Shown in pieces: positions 53,345 through 62,817 of a stretch of 64,000 nt of DNA. The notes beneath the pieces are model-generated. The model did not search any database, was not told the origin of the DNA, and saw nothing but the letters and a program-made list of their open reading frames with translations. Source of the DNA: Calditrichia bacterium (GTDB taxonomy: Bacteria; Calditrichota; Calditrichia; RBG-13-44-9; J075); contig JANQRS010000047.1 in assembly GCA_028284445.1 (NCBI GenBank), forward strand, positions 92,769 to 156,768, read 5' to 3'. Made by a program: the position numbers and the translations under genes. The stretch's first letter is position 1; the number at the start of each line of letters is the position of its first letter.

Positions 53345-53811
53345 ATGTTAAAACCTCCGGTTCTCGATAACCGCTTGATATTCAATGCTATTGGGTTTGT
53401 TGCCTGGAAACTCTTCTGAATACATCATTCACCTACAATGATTTCTCAGGCAATAATAATGCAAGAATACACAATTTTAGTCACTTAATATTCGACGGAG
53501 GTCACTTGAACTTTATTCCAAGAAATAATCCCGCGAGCGATATTGGGTCCGCTAATTGTCCATCGACTGACGATATTTGCATTATAGTTGACATGTCATT
53601 CTCACCCATTAATCAACTGGCTGTTTAGCCATTCCTGCGTGACCGATTCGAGTGAATCTTGATGAACGGTCAATGTAGCTGCTGCAGGAGGCAGAATCAA
53701 GTTTTATTGAACAGTTTGAGATGCAAGGTATATGCGAAGTACGGCATCGTAAATTCCAAAATCCACCCTCACAACCGGACACTTTTTCAAATATGACCGG
53801 CAACGCCGAAT

Positions 53812-53892
53812 TGTCATGCCCGAATGTAGTTATCGGGCATCCATTTCGCTCAAATTCGATTGGATTCTCGCTAAAAGCATGCGGGAATGACA
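53812..53892. mobile_element. MITE/REP-like palindromic element remnant
   Basis: The ends TGTCATGCCCG and CGGGAATGACA are near-perfect inverted repeats (10 of 11). Each end forms its own hairpin (ATGCCCGA/TCGGGCAT, and TTCTCGC/GCGGGAA with a wobble). It resembles the small dispersed GTCATTCCCG elements found in many bacterial spacers. No transposase is present. Confidence 0.6.
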
Positions 53893-54040
53893 CTGTAAGG
53901 TCCTTTAGGCCCAAAAGTGTCTCGTGGTAAAATTCGAACAGAAAAAGTCCCAAATGCTTGCTAAATTTAGCCCCCGTATTGCTGAAATCGTTTGCATGGA
54001 TTACAAGGATATGAAGATACTTTTCGGCCTCCAAAAGAGC

Positions 54041-54069
54041 TTGCCAAATCTGCCGTAAAACTTTATATT
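54041..54069 (+). promoter_or_regulatory. Promoter of the gapA operon
   Basis: TTGCCA and TATATT are separated by 17 bp, ending 48 bp before the gapA ATG. Confidence 0.6.
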
Positions 54070-54117
54070 GTTGACTTCGATTTGAAAAAAGCAAACTCTT
54101 TACCTCAGGAGACAAGT

Positions 54118-55119
54118 ATGGGTATCAAAGTAGCAATTAATGGATTCGGCCGCATTGGCCGCCTCGTTTTCAAGGCTCTCTATAATGATCCCGATGTCGA
54201 TGTTGTCGCTATCAATGATTTAACAGATGCAAAAACCCTCGGACATTTATTGAAATACGATTCCGTTCATGGACGTTTTCCGGGCACTGTAGTTGTTGAT
54301 GGCGATTCCTTGATTGTCGGAGACGACAAAATGAAGGTGTTCGCAGAGCGTGAACCGAACAAATTGCCGTGGGGCGAACTCGGTGTTGAATTTGTCGTTG
54401 AATCGACCGGTATCTTCAACAAGCGTGACTTGATGAACCTCCATATCCAGGCAGGAGCGAAGAAAGTCATTCTGACTGCTCCCGCAAAGGACGAACTGGA
54501 TAACACGGTGGTTATGGGTGTAAACGATGATACCTTGCGGGCGGATCACAAGCTGGTATCAAATGCCTCTTGTACCACAAACTGTCTTGCACCGGTTGCC
54601 AAGGTGCTGAACGACAACTTCGGTCTGAAGCGTGGCTGGATGACCACCATTCATGCCTATACGAATGATCAGCGCATCCTCGATTTGCCGCATAAAGATA
54701 TGCGTCGCGCACGCTCGGCAGCCATCAATATGATCCCAACCACCACTGGTGCTGCCAAAGCTGTTGGAATGGTGATTCCCGAATTAAAAGGCAAGCTCGA
54801 CGGTATGGCGGTACGTGTGCCGGTGCCGGATGGCTCTTTGGTTGACCTTGTAGCTGAATTGGACAAGTCCGTTACTGCAGACGAAGTAAATGGAGCAATG
54901 CGCGATGCTGCCAATGGCGCACTCAAAGGATACCTCGAATACAGTGAAGATCCGCTGGTATCAACTGACATCATTGATAATCCTTACTCCAGCATCTTCG
55001 ATTCGCTGTCTACCCGGGTGATGGATGGCAACCTCGTAAAGGTTATCTCCTGGTATGACAACGAGTGGGGATATTCGAACCGCACAGTTGATATTCTGAA
55101 GAAAATGGCTTCCCTGTAA
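54118..55119 (+). CDS. gapA: Glyceraldehyde-3-phosphate dehydrogenase
   Basis: A 333-residue type I GAPDH: NAD-binding INGFGRIGR at 7-15, D34 favouring NAD over NADP, catalytic C152 in SNASCTTNCLAP, and the C-terminal YDNEWGYSNR. AGGAG ribosome-binding site; the upstream open extension is not coding. First gene of the glycolytic cluster gapA-pgk-tpiA. Confidence 0.96.
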   Translation: MGIKVAINGFGRIGRLVFKALYNDPDVDVVAINDLTDAKTLGHLLKYDSVHGRFPGTVVVDGDSLIVGDDKMKVFAEREPNKLPWGELGVEFVVESTGIFNKRDLMNLHIQAGAKKVILTAPAKDELDNTVVMGVNDDTLRADHKLVSNASCTTNCLAPVAKVLNDNFGLKRGWMTTIHAYTNDQRILDLPHKDMRRARSAAINMIPTTTGAAKAVGMVIPELKGKLDGMAVRVPVPDGSLVDLVAELDKSVTADEVNGAMRDAANGALKGYLEYSEDPLVSTDIIDNPYSSIFDSLSTRVMDGNLVKVISWYDNEWGYSNRTVDILKKMASL

Positions 55120-55223
55120 GGAAGTTTGCTGATTGTAAATCTGACTCTCTGTAGCTGATACCGCTTTTTCCAGTGGTATGCTGCGGAGAGTCGTATTTTA
55201 GGACCTGCGACCCGGAGCCTTTG

Positions 55224-56429
55224 ATGAATAAGTTGACCATTGATGATATCGCCTTGGGCGGAAAAACTGTTTTAATGCGGGTTGATTTTAATGTGCCGCT
55301 TGATGCGGACTGCAAAATCACCGATGATTTGCGAATTCGCGCAGCCTTGCCCTCAATTCGTAAGGTACTTGACGAAGGTGGTCGCCTGGTGCTCTGTTCG
55401 CATTTGGGACGCCCGAAGGGGGAGCGCAAGCCGGAGTTGTCACTAAAACCGGTAGCCGATCATCTGGCTTCACTATTAGATATCTCCGTAGAGTTTGCCG
55501 ATGACTGCGTCGGCCCGCAGGTAGATACCTTAAAAGAGTCCTTCTCGAAAATTCTTCTCCTCGAAAATTTGCGTTTTCACAAGGCTGAACGCGGCAATGA
55601 TGCTGAATTTGCTGCGGCGCTTGCTGCCGGCTGCGATGTCTACATCAACGAAGCTTTCGGGACCGCACATCGCGCCCATGCCTCGACTGAAGGCGTGACT
55701 CGCTATTTTGATCAATGTGCAGCAGGCTACCTGATGGAAAAAGAGCTGCAGTTCCTGGGGAGAGCCCTGGAAAACCCGCAGCGTCCCTTTGTTGCGATTC
55801 TGGGCGGCGCAAAGATTTCCGGAAAGATCGATGTGATTCAAAATCTGCTTGGAAAGACCGATACATTGATTATCGGTGGTGGCATGATTTTTACCTTTTA
55901 CAAAGCCCACGGCTACGAGATTGGCAAATCGCTGCTTGAAGCAGAGCGCCTGGATATGGCCAAAGAGATATTGCGACTATCGCAGGAGAGCACCACGGAA
56001 CTGGAGTTGCCAACAGATGTTGCCGCTGCAGATCGCTTCGAAGCCGGCGCCGACGTGCAGCAGGTGCCGGTGCATGACTTCCCCTCGGACAGAATTGGGG
56101 TGGATATTGGCCCGGCAACAATTGAGCGATTCCGAAATATCCTTGAAAATGCAAAAACAGTTGTTTGGAACGGCCCAATGGGCGTATTTGAAATCGCTGA
56201 TTTTGCGGCCGGTACCCGGGCTGTTGCTGAAACCTTGGCGGATATCAGCGAAAAAGGCGCAACGACCATTGTCGGTGGCGGTGATTCTGCAGCGGCCGTG
56301 AAGCAGTTTGGACTAGAAGACAAGTTATCGCATGTGTCGACCGGTGGCGGCGCATCGCTGGAATTTCTCGAAGGTAAAACGCTGCCGGGACTGGCGGCAT
56401 TGACCGATGCTGATAAGGAGCTGACATGA
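55224..56429 (+). CDS. pgk: Phosphoglycerate kinase
   Basis: A 401-residue PGK with VLMRVDFNVPLD at the N-terminus, SHLGRPKGE, and the C-terminal nucleotide site GGGDSAAAV; the hinge and TVVWNGPMGVFE segments are intact. ATG 55224 with GGAG upstream. It follows gapA by 104 bp and overlaps tpiA by ATGA. Confidence 0.96.
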   Translation: MNKLTIDDIALGGKTVLMRVDFNVPLDADCKITDDLRIRAALPSIRKVLDEGGRLVLCSHLGRPKGERKPELSLKPVADHLASLLDISVEFADDCVGPQVDTLKESFSKILLLENLRFHKAERGNDAEFAAALAAGCDVYINEAFGTAHRAHASTEGVTRYFDQCAAGYLMEKELQFLGRALENPQRPFVAILGGAKISGKIDVIQNLLGKTDTLIIGGGMIFTFYKAHGYEIGKSLLEAERLDMAKEILRLSQESTTELELPTDVAAADRFEAGADVQQVPVHDFPSDRIGVDIGPATIERFRNILENAKTVVWNGPMGVFEIADFAAGTRAVAETLADISEKGATTIVGGGDSAAAVKQFGLEDKLSHVSTGGGASLEFLEGKTLPGLAALTDADKELT

Positions 56430-57202
56430 GACAAAAAGTGATTGCCGGAAATTGGAAAATGCACTGCACGATTCCGGAAGCAAGGCGGCTGGCTACCCAA
56501 CTGACTAAACGCCTTGACAAAAAACCTGCCCCCAAAACGCGGGTGATAATCTGCCCGCCCTCAACAGCGCTTAGTGCTGTCAGTGAAGTTGCCAAAGGCA
56601 GTGCTGTTTATGTCGGTGCCCAGAATATTGCCTGGGAAGAAGAAGGTGCTTTCACCGGCGAAGTGTCTGTGAAAATGATCAAGAATGCCGGTGCAAAATA
56701 TACCATCATTGCGCATTCTGAACGCCGCAAGTACTTCAACGAAACATCGAATATTATCAACAAGAAGATCAAGACTGCCTTGCGTAACAAGGTAAAGGTG
56801 ATCTATTGCGTTGGAGAAACACTGGATGAGCGCCAGAACAATCTGACTAAAGATATTGTTCTCAACCAGATGGAATGGGACCTGAAAGATCTGGAAGTCA
56901 CCGATCTGAAAAATATGATGATTGCATACGAACCGGTTTGGGCAATTGGCACTGGAAAGACTGCTACTCCGGAACAGGCCCAGGACGTTCATTCCTTTAT
57001 TCGTGATATTGTTGATACAATCTTCAAAGGCAGTCCGGCATCCAAATTGTCCATTTTATACGGTGGCAGCGTGAAGCCTGGTAATGCTGAGGATTTGCTG
57101 TCACAACCGGACATTGACGGCGCACTTGTTGGCGGCGCAGCCCTGGATGCCGCTGGATTTCACAAGATTATCCAGGCGAGTGAAAAAGTCGGAAAAAAGT
57201 GA
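56426..57202 (+). CDS. tpiA: Triosephosphate isomerase
   Basis: A 258-residue TIM barrel with catalytic K11 (GNWKMH), H97 (AHSERR) and E169 (AYEPVWAIGTGK), and phosphate-binding YGGSVKPGN near the C-terminus. Translationally coupled to pgk. Confidence 0.97.
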   Translation: MRQKVIAGNWKMHCTIPEARRLATQLTKRLDKKPAPKTRVIICPPSTALSAVSEVAKGSAVYVGAQNIAWEEEGAFTGEVSVKMIKNAGAKYTIIAHSERRKYFNETSNIINKKIKTALRNKVKVIYCVGETLDERQNNLTKDIVLNQMEWDLKDLEVTDLKNMMIAYEPVWAIGTGKTATPEQAQDVHSFIRDIVDTIFKGSPASKLSILYGGSVKPGNAEDLLSQPDIDGALVGGAALDAAGFHKIIQASEKVGKK

Positions 57203-57210
57203 GAATGTAG

Positions 57211-57570
57211 ATGCCAAATCCATATGGCGCCCCTGAAATCAGCGTTGCTGATGCAGCGGCGAAGCTAAAAGACGGCGAGACCTTTCGCTTCCTGGATGTT
57301 AGAGAAAAGGAAGAAGTGACCGCCGTCTCGATCTCTGCTGAAAATGTCGACTACGTGCCGCTAAGCGAACTGGGGGCCAACGGTCTGGATAGCCTGCCTG
57401 AGGCTGTGCGCGATCAGAATGCTGAAATTGTTGTGTTTTGTCATCATGGGATGCGTAGTGCGCAGGTAGTTGCGTGGCTTCGTAAACAAGGCTGGCAAAA
57501 TGTAGTAAGTATGGCCGGCGGGATTGACGCGTATGCAGCGGACGTGGACCCTTCAATTGGGTTTTATTGA
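57211..57570 (+). CDS. Rhodanese-domain protein
   Basis: A 119-residue single rhodanese domain with active-site C77 in the loop CHHGMRS and the AGGIDAYA motif near the end. It could transfer sulfane sulfur or act as a phosphatase-like fold; the substrate is unknown. It lies 8 bp after tpiA and is probably co-transcribed. Its 3' end overlaps the convergent gene by 7 bp. Confidence 0.9.
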   Translation: MPNPYGAPEISVADAAAKLKDGETFRFLDVREKEEVTAVSISAENVDYVPLSELGANGLDSLPEAVRDQNAEIVVFCHHGMRSAQVVAWLRKQGWQNVVSMAGGIDAYAADVDPSIGFY

Positions 57571-58298
57571 TCGCTGTCTGTGTCTTCGTTTACCTCCAGG
57601 GACTCAGGTTCTTCTTCTGCGTCACTGAGTTCTGCAAATTTGGGTAGCAAATCAACCAGATCATCATAAATGGTCACGGAAAGCGTTAGTGCATGGGTTA
57701 ATGCATTGATGCCTACCAAGAATGCAAAGTCGTTGCCGGGTGGGGATGTTTCCTGACCCGCGTCACCTGTTTTGCTTTCCGCCGGTTCAGGACCGGAATA
57801 ACTTTCCGGATGCGTGAGTTCGCACACGGCATCGTATTGCCAGCGGAATCCACGAATCCAGTCTTCCAGGCTATCAATTGCAAATTTAATGTTGGAGAAT
57901 TTGGAAAACTTTAACTCCATTGAGTCTTCAACTGAAATGCCGAATCCCTGCAGCAGAAAGAGCAATTCTGCATCGAAATGCTGTTTTGTTCGGCTGGAAA
58001 TGGCAGCTTCTACTTTTTCCTTAAGGAAGAACAAGATTGCCGTTGTTTCCATTATTGAGCGGGTAATGAGCAATCCCGGCAGTTCTTTGCTTGACGAAAA
58101 CAAGGTACAGGCTATCTCGCTCAGCTCAGCCTGGCGGCGAACAAGGTTTTCCTGAAGTGTAACGACTTTGAGATGGGTTGGAGTCGCATGCCAACCAGTC
58201 GTTGGCGCCAGCATCTGTTTTGGGCGGCAGTCGCGGATGAAACCACTGATTTTATTAGCCCGGTTCAGTAATTTCAAGTGATAGTTGTTGAATTCCAT
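57564..58298 (-). CDS. Helical protein of unknown function (DUF5677-like appearance)
   Basis: A 240-residue soluble, mainly helical protein with no signal peptide. A hydrophobic helix ITRSIMETTAILFFL and a later YDAVCELTHPESYSGPEP motif resemble HEPN-like/DUF5677-type proteins, some of which lie in defence or abortive-infection loci. This is only a pattern impression. The tail is very acidic (EEEPESLEVNEDTDSD). ATG 58298 has AGGAG upstream. It is convergent with the rhodanese gene (overlap of 7 bp) and has no partner on its own strand. Confidence 0.65.
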   Translation of the reverse strand: MEFNNYHLKLLNRANKISGFIRDCRPKQMLAPTTGWHATPTHLKVVTLQENLVRRQAELSEIACTLFSSSKELPGLLITRSIMETTAILFFLKEKVEAAISSRTKQHFDAELLFLLQGFGISVEDSMELKFSKFSNIKFAIDSLEDWIRGFRWQYDAVCELTHPESYSGPEPAESKTGDAGQETSPPGNDFAFLVGINALTHALTLSVTIYDDLVDLLPKFAELSDAEEEPESLEVNEDTDSDQ

Positions 58299-58700
58299 TT
58301 CAGCTCCTGGTTGTGCAGAACACATGGCTCTTCCCTGATCTCCACATCTTTCAGAAGAGGGATCAAAACAGGATAGACAAGATTATCGTAAGAATACAGG
58401 TCCAATCTTAGGACGATTTATCGGCTGTTACAGAGAGGAGGCGCTAAAAGGCAGTGCGAGATCGATGGTAGAAACGCTCTTTGAGTCAGAAGGGGCTAAC
58501 TCGGAACTCTCACACTGTAGAAATACATTACCCGTTTTGGAATCGGAGGCGCAAGACCCTCACAGTCCGTAGTGCAACATCCTGTCAAATACGAAATCAA
58601 TATAAGGTACTGCATTAAAGGTCAATTTGCACTCCGTCACAACATGGCAAGGATTTGTTAATGATTTGAAGGAATATGTTACGGAAGGTGGACAGTGAAC
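58299..58700. other. Spacer between divergent genes
   Basis: It holds the divergent promoters of the unknown helical gene and the carbamate kinase gene. I see no repeat, hairpin or small gene that stands out. Confidence 0.5.
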
Positions 58701-59642
58701 ATGGAAAAAACGATTGTAGTGGCACTTGGGGGCAACGCCATCTTGCAGGAGGGAGAGGTTGGAACGATTGCTGAGCAATTTGAAAATACCCGGCGCAGTT
58801 TGCAGGGGGTATTGGAGCTTATTCGGCGTGACTATCGAATTGTGATTACGCATGGCAATGGACCACAGGTTGGCAACTACCTCATCCGTGTTGAAGAGGG
58901 AAGAGGTATTGTGCCCACCATTCCCCTCGGCGTGATGGTTGCCGATATTGAAGGCGGAATGGGGTATATGATCGAGCAATGTTTGCAGAATATCATGCTC
59001 GATAGCCAGTTAAAGAAGGATGTCGTGTGTATGGTTACCCAGGTGCTTGTGGATAAAGACGATCCGGCCATTCTTTCACCAACCAAGTTTGTTGGCCCAT
59101 TTTATACCAAGGAACAGGCGGAGGAGCTGTCCGCTTCACGGAATTGGCGCATGAAGCGAGACGCCAATCGCGGCTGGCGACGGGTTGTTCCTTCTCCAAA
59201 GCCCCGGGTGATCGTTGGTAACAAGGCCATCCAACTGATGCTTGAGAATGACATCATTGTTATTGCCGCCGGTGGTGGTGGTATCCCGGTTTATAAGGAT
59301 GAAAACGGCTGGCTTGAAGGCGTTGATGCCGTTATCGATAAGGATTATGCCTCTGCGGCATTGGCAACCGATATTGGCGCTTCTGAATTGATGATTTTGA
59401 CCGGTGTGGAAAAGGTTGCCATTAATTTTGGCAAGAAGAATGAACAACGCCTGGCTCAAATGACCATGGCGGAGGCCAAGAAACACCTGGCGGATGGTCA
59501 GTTTCCGGCCGGCAGTATGGGCCCCAAGATTGAGGCGGCGATTGCCTTTCTTGAAGCCGGTGGCAAACGTGTGGTAATTACATCCATTGAACATTCCGGT
59601 GAAGCGGTTACCGGTAACGCCGGAACAGTCATCATCCCTTAG
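58701..59642 (+). CDS. arcC: Carbamate kinase
   Basis: A 313-residue amino-acid-kinase-fold enzyme with VVALGGNAIL, THGNGPQVGN, AAGGGGIPVY and the C-terminal GNAGTVI. It transfers phosphate between carbamoyl phosphate and ADP. ATG 58701 sits 9 bases from AGGTGG; a GTG two codons earlier is possible. Neither arginine deiminase nor ornithine transcarbamylase genes are adjacent, so it may serve another carbamoyl-phosphate source. Confidence 0.94.
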   Translation: MEKTIVVALGGNAILQEGEVGTIAEQFENTRRSLQGVLELIRRDYRIVITHGNGPQVGNYLIRVEEGRGIVPTIPLGVMVADIEGGMGYMIEQCLQNIMLDSQLKKDVVCMVTQVLVDKDDPAILSPTKFVGPFYTKEQAEELSASRNWRMKRDANRGWRRVVPSPKPRVIVGNKAIQLMLENDIIVIAAGGGGIPVYKDENGWLEGVDAVIDKDYASAALATDIGASELMILTGVEKVAINFGKKNEQRLAQMTMAEAKKHLADGQFPAGSMGPKIEAAIAFLEAGGKRVVITSIEHSGEAVTGNAGTVIIP

Positions 59643-60007
59643 TGCACCAACGTGTTGCAGGTGCCGTGTCAATGGTCTCGTAGCGGCAAGCCGAAACGTG
59701 CTGGCAAAAAATTGTACTGGTTGAAAACTGAGGTTGCGCTGGCTAAATTAAAGATCTTTTCAGAAATGCCTTTGACTTGCTTGGTTATTGCATTGGAAGA
59801 TTGAGAATTTCGAGGCGCATGGCGCAGCGCTGCTGTCCATACTGGTTGGTTGCATAAGGCGTGCAGGCGGATTTCTGAGCGAGATGACATTGCGCGCAAC
59901 AATTTCTGTCTATCCATATTTTCTGGCAGAGCGTGTGCAAATGTCGAATATGATTGAATAGAATAGACATACAATTGGATTAGAGTAACTGAAACAGGAG
60001 ATAATGA
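59643..60007. other. Spacer before sucC
   Basis: No gene is supported and no repeat is visible. It presumably holds the sucCD promoter. Confidence 0.5.
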
Positions 60008-61168
60008 ATGAACATTCATGAGTATCAAGCCAAAGAAATCTTGCGGCAGTACGGCGTGGCCGTTCCGGGCGGCGAGGTTGCTTTTACGGCGGATGAGGCT
60101 GAAAAAATTGCCCGTGAAATGGGCGGTGATGTTTTTGTAGTGAAGGCGCAGATTCACGCTGGCGGCCGTGGCAAGGGCGGTGGTGTTAAGCTGGCTAAAA
60201 GTCCGGAAGAAGTGCGTGAACTGGCTGATAAAATGCTGGGGATGAATCTTGTTACCCATCAGACCGGTCCGGAAGGTAAAGAAGTCCAGAAAGTGCTTAT
60301 CGCCGCCGGCGTTGATATTGCTCGTGAACTTTATCTCGGCATCGTCCTGGATCGCAGCACCTCGAAACTGGTGATCATGGCTTCCACCGAAGGCGGTGTG
60401 GAAATCGAAAAAGTCGCCGAAGAAACACCAGAAAAAATTCATAAGGAATATATCGAACCGGGCTTTGGCATTCAGCCCTTTCAGGCGCGCCGCATTGCAT
60501 TTAAGCTGGGACTGGAAGGTAAGCAGGTTCGCAGTGCCACCAAATTTATCATGGCGCTTTACAAAGCCTTTGTGGGCTCCGATGCTTCCCTGGCTGAAAT
60601 CAATCCCCTGGTCGTCACCGGCGACGGCGAAGTGCTTGCACTTGATGCCAAAATGGGCTTTGATGACAACGCACTGTATCGCCAGAAAGCCATTGCTGAG
60701 ATGCGCGACGTCAGCGAAGAAGATCCTCTGGAAGTAAAAGCCTCAGAATTTCACCTCAATTATATCAAGCTCGATGGCAATGTTGGCTGCATGGTAAACG
60801 GCGCCGGCCTGGCTATGGCAACCATGGACATTATCAAATTGGCCGGGGGCATGCCTGCCAATTTCCTCGACGTCGGCGGCGGCGCAAACGTCGAAACTGT
60901 CCGCAATGGTTTTGAGATCATTCTCTCCGATCCAAACGTTAAGGCTGTTTTAGTCAACATCTTTGGAGGAATTGTTCGCTGTGACCGCGTTGCCAGGGGA
61001 ATTATGGAAGCCGCCAAATCTATTGACCTCACAGTGCCGCTGGTTGTTCGTCTGGAAGGCACAAATGCCGTAGAGGCCCGCAAACTGCTTGCGGAATCCG
61101 GCATGAATTTCGAAGTTGCGGAATCGCTGGAAGATGCAGCAAACAAGGTGGTCAACCTGATCGCCTAA
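60008..61168 (+). CDS. sucC: Succinyl-CoA synthetase beta subunit (ADP-forming)
   Basis: A 386-residue ATP-grasp protein beginning MNIHEYQAKEIL. It has the HAGGRGKGGGVK nucleotide loop, INPLVV, and VNIFGGIVRCD near the C-terminus. It catalyses substrate-level phosphorylation in the TCA cycle with SucD. AGGAG ribosome-binding site 8 bases upstream of ATG 60008. Confidence 0.97.
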   Translation: MNIHEYQAKEILRQYGVAVPGGEVAFTADEAEKIAREMGGDVFVVKAQIHAGGRGKGGGVKLAKSPEEVRELADKMLGMNLVTHQTGPEGKEVQKVLIAAGVDIARELYLGIVLDRSTSKLVIMASTEGGVEIEKVAEETPEKIHKEYIEPGFGIQPFQARRIAFKLGLEGKQVRSATKFIMALYKAFVGSDASLAEINPLVVTGDGEVLALDAKMGFDDNALYRQKAIAEMRDVSEEDPLEVKASEFHLNYIKLDGNVGCMVNGAGLAMATMDIIKLAGGMPANFLDVGGGANVETVRNGFEIILSDPNVKAVLVNIFGGIVRCDRVARGIMEAAKSIDLTVPLVVRLEGTNAVEARKLLAESGMNFEVAESLEDAANKVVNLIA

Positions 61169-61221
61169 CTGGGTCAACGGATGAACAAGAATATAAACGA
61201 GAATAGATGAGGTAAATACAA

Positions 61222-62097
61222 ATGAGTGTTTTGGTTAATAAAAATAGCCGGGTGGCGGTGCAGGGTATTACCGGCCGCGAAGGCTCATTCCATGCCGGTC
61301 AAATGATTGAATACGGCACCAAGGTGGTGGCCGGGGTCACGCCCGGAAAAGGTGGCACCAATTTTCAGGACAATGTTCCGATTTATAATACAATGCAGGA
61401 AGCGGTTGACAATGGGGGTGTTGATGTCTCCGTTATTTTTGTCCCGCCGCCATTTGCAGCTGATGCTATTTATGAAGCGGCCGATGCCGGTGTGTCAACG
61501 ATCGTCTGTATCACCGAAGGCATTCCGGCCCAGGATATGCTACTTGCATACAATTACGTGCAGAATCACACCAATAGCCGCTTGATTGGTCCTAACTGCC
61601 CGGGAATTATCACCCCCGGTGAATGTAAGGTTGGCATTATGCCCGGATTTATTCACACGCCCGGCCGTGTTGGTGTTGTGAGCCGTAGTGGAACGCTTAC
61701 GTACGAGGCAGTTCACCAGCTCAGTGTTGCCGGACTTGGTCAGTCCACCTGCATCGGTATTGGTGGCGATCCGGTGATTGGCACACGATTCATCGATGCG
61801 ATGCAGCTCTTTCATGCGGACGATGATACTGATGCGGTAATTATGATTGGCGAAATTGGCGGTTCTGCTGAAGAAGAAGCCGCAGAGTGGGTGAAATCGA
61901 ATTTCAAGAAGCCGGTAGTGGCCTTTATTGCCGGTCAAACCGCCCCGCCCGGAAAACGCATGGGACATGCCGGCGCCATCATTAGCGGTGGAAAAGGCAC
62001 TGCTGCTGAAAAAATGAAAGCGCTGAATGCTGCCGGTATTGCGGTGTGCGACAGCCCGGCTGTTTTGGGACAGAGAGTGAAAGAAGTATTGGGGTAA
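61222..62097 (+). CDS. sucD: Succinyl-CoA synthetase alpha subunit
   Basis: A 291-residue CoA-binding subunit: GITGREGSFHA (about 15-25), NCPGIITPGECKVGIMPG (about 125-142) and the phosphorylated H249 in GHAGAIISGGKGTA. It lies 53 bp after sucC in the same operon. AATTCC repeats begin directly after its stop. Confidence 0.97.
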   Translation: MSVLVNKNSRVAVQGITGREGSFHAGQMIEYGTKVVAGVTPGKGGTNFQDNVPIYNTMQEAVDNGGVDVSVIFVPPPFAADAIYEAADAGVSTIVCITEGIPAQDMLLAYNYVQNHTNSRLIGPNCPGIITPGECKVGIMPGFIHTPGRVGVVSRSGTLTYEAVHQLSVAGLGQSTCIGIGGDPVIGTRFIDAMQLFHADDDTDAVIMIGEIGGSAEEEAAEWVKSNFKKPVVAFIAGQTAPPGKRMGHAGAIISGGKGTAAEKMKALNAAGIAVCDSPAVLGQRVKEVLG

Positions 62098-62100
62098 AAG

Positions 62101-62255
62101 AGTAAATTCCAAATTCCAAAAGACCAAATTCCAAACGTCCGCTAATTCTGGATTTGGTGAGAAGATCTAAGAGTTTGATGCCAAGAATTTCCGAGGCAAA
62201 TTTGGAATTTTTCTTGTTGGAATTTTTCTTGTTGGAATTTTTCTTGTTGTCTTTA
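62101..62255. repeat. Inverted AATTCC / GGAATTT repeat between sucD and ndk
   Basis: The left arm (62101-62140) has three AAATTCC-type words. The right arm (62199-62251) has four GGAATTT copies, three as a 15-bp tandem GGAATTTTTCTTGTT. The arms face each other across about 60 bp. Confidence 0.7.
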
Positions 62256-62299
62256 ACTAACATCTATCAGGAATTCAGTAATCATCCAGGAGAAGTATT

Positions 62300-62719
62300 T
62301 TGGGAAACAGAACATACACCATGATCAAGCCGGAAGCGGTTGCAGCCGGTAATTCAGGAAAAATAATCGCTCGTATAGAAGACGGTGGCTATAAAATTCT
62401 TGCCATGCGTAAAGTTCAACTGTCAAAAGCAGATGCGGAAGCGTTCTATGCAGTTCACAAGGAACGTCCCTTCTATGGAGAACTGACAGACTATATGAGC
62501 GGTGGGCCAATTGTTGCAATTGCCCTGGAAAAAGACAATGCAGTGCCGGATTTTCGTCAGTTTATTGGCGCAACAAATCCACAGGAAGCAGAAGAAGGTA
62601 CTATCCGCAAAGACTTTGGTACCAGCCTGCAGGAAAATGCGATTCACGCTTCGGACTCTGATGAGAATGCTGAAATCGAGATCAAGTTTTTCTTCTCGGT
62701 TCGCGATCTCGTTGGCTAA
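62300..62719 (+). CDS. ndk: Nucleoside diphosphate kinase
   Basis: A 139-residue NDK: N-terminal RTYTMIKPEAV, catalytic H116 in NAIHASDS, and FGTSLQENAIH context. TTG at 62300 is the best start, because it has AGGAG 7 bases upstream and preserves the first beta strand that the next ATG would delete. It equilibrates NTP pools. Confidence 0.94.
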   Translation: MGNRTYTMIKPEAVAAGNSGKIIARIEDGGYKILAMRKVQLSKADAEAFYAVHKERPFYGELTDYMSGGPIVAIALEKDNAVPDFRQFIGATNPQEAEEGTIRKDFGTSLQENAIHASDSDENAEIEIKFFFSVRDLVG

Positions 62720-62817
62720 GCAAACGCTGTTGTAGAAAAACCGGCAACTATGGTGCCGGGTGGCAGGCCTTTTGCGAAACGTCATACCGCTCTTGGCTGA
62801 TACTAAGAGGAAGTGAT

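Larger units (their letters stand above)
53345..54117. other. Long spacer before gapA
   Basis: No gene is supported: the 168-codon minus-strand frame here reads through a MITE-like repeat and has no plausible protein features. The region holds the repeat at 53812-53892 and the gapA promoter at 54041-54069. Confidence 0.6.

Noticed and set aside
53609..54115. A 168-codon minus-strand frame upstream of gapA
   Set aside because: It spans the MITE-like element and the gapA promoter. The composition is not protein-like and there is no ribosome-binding site.
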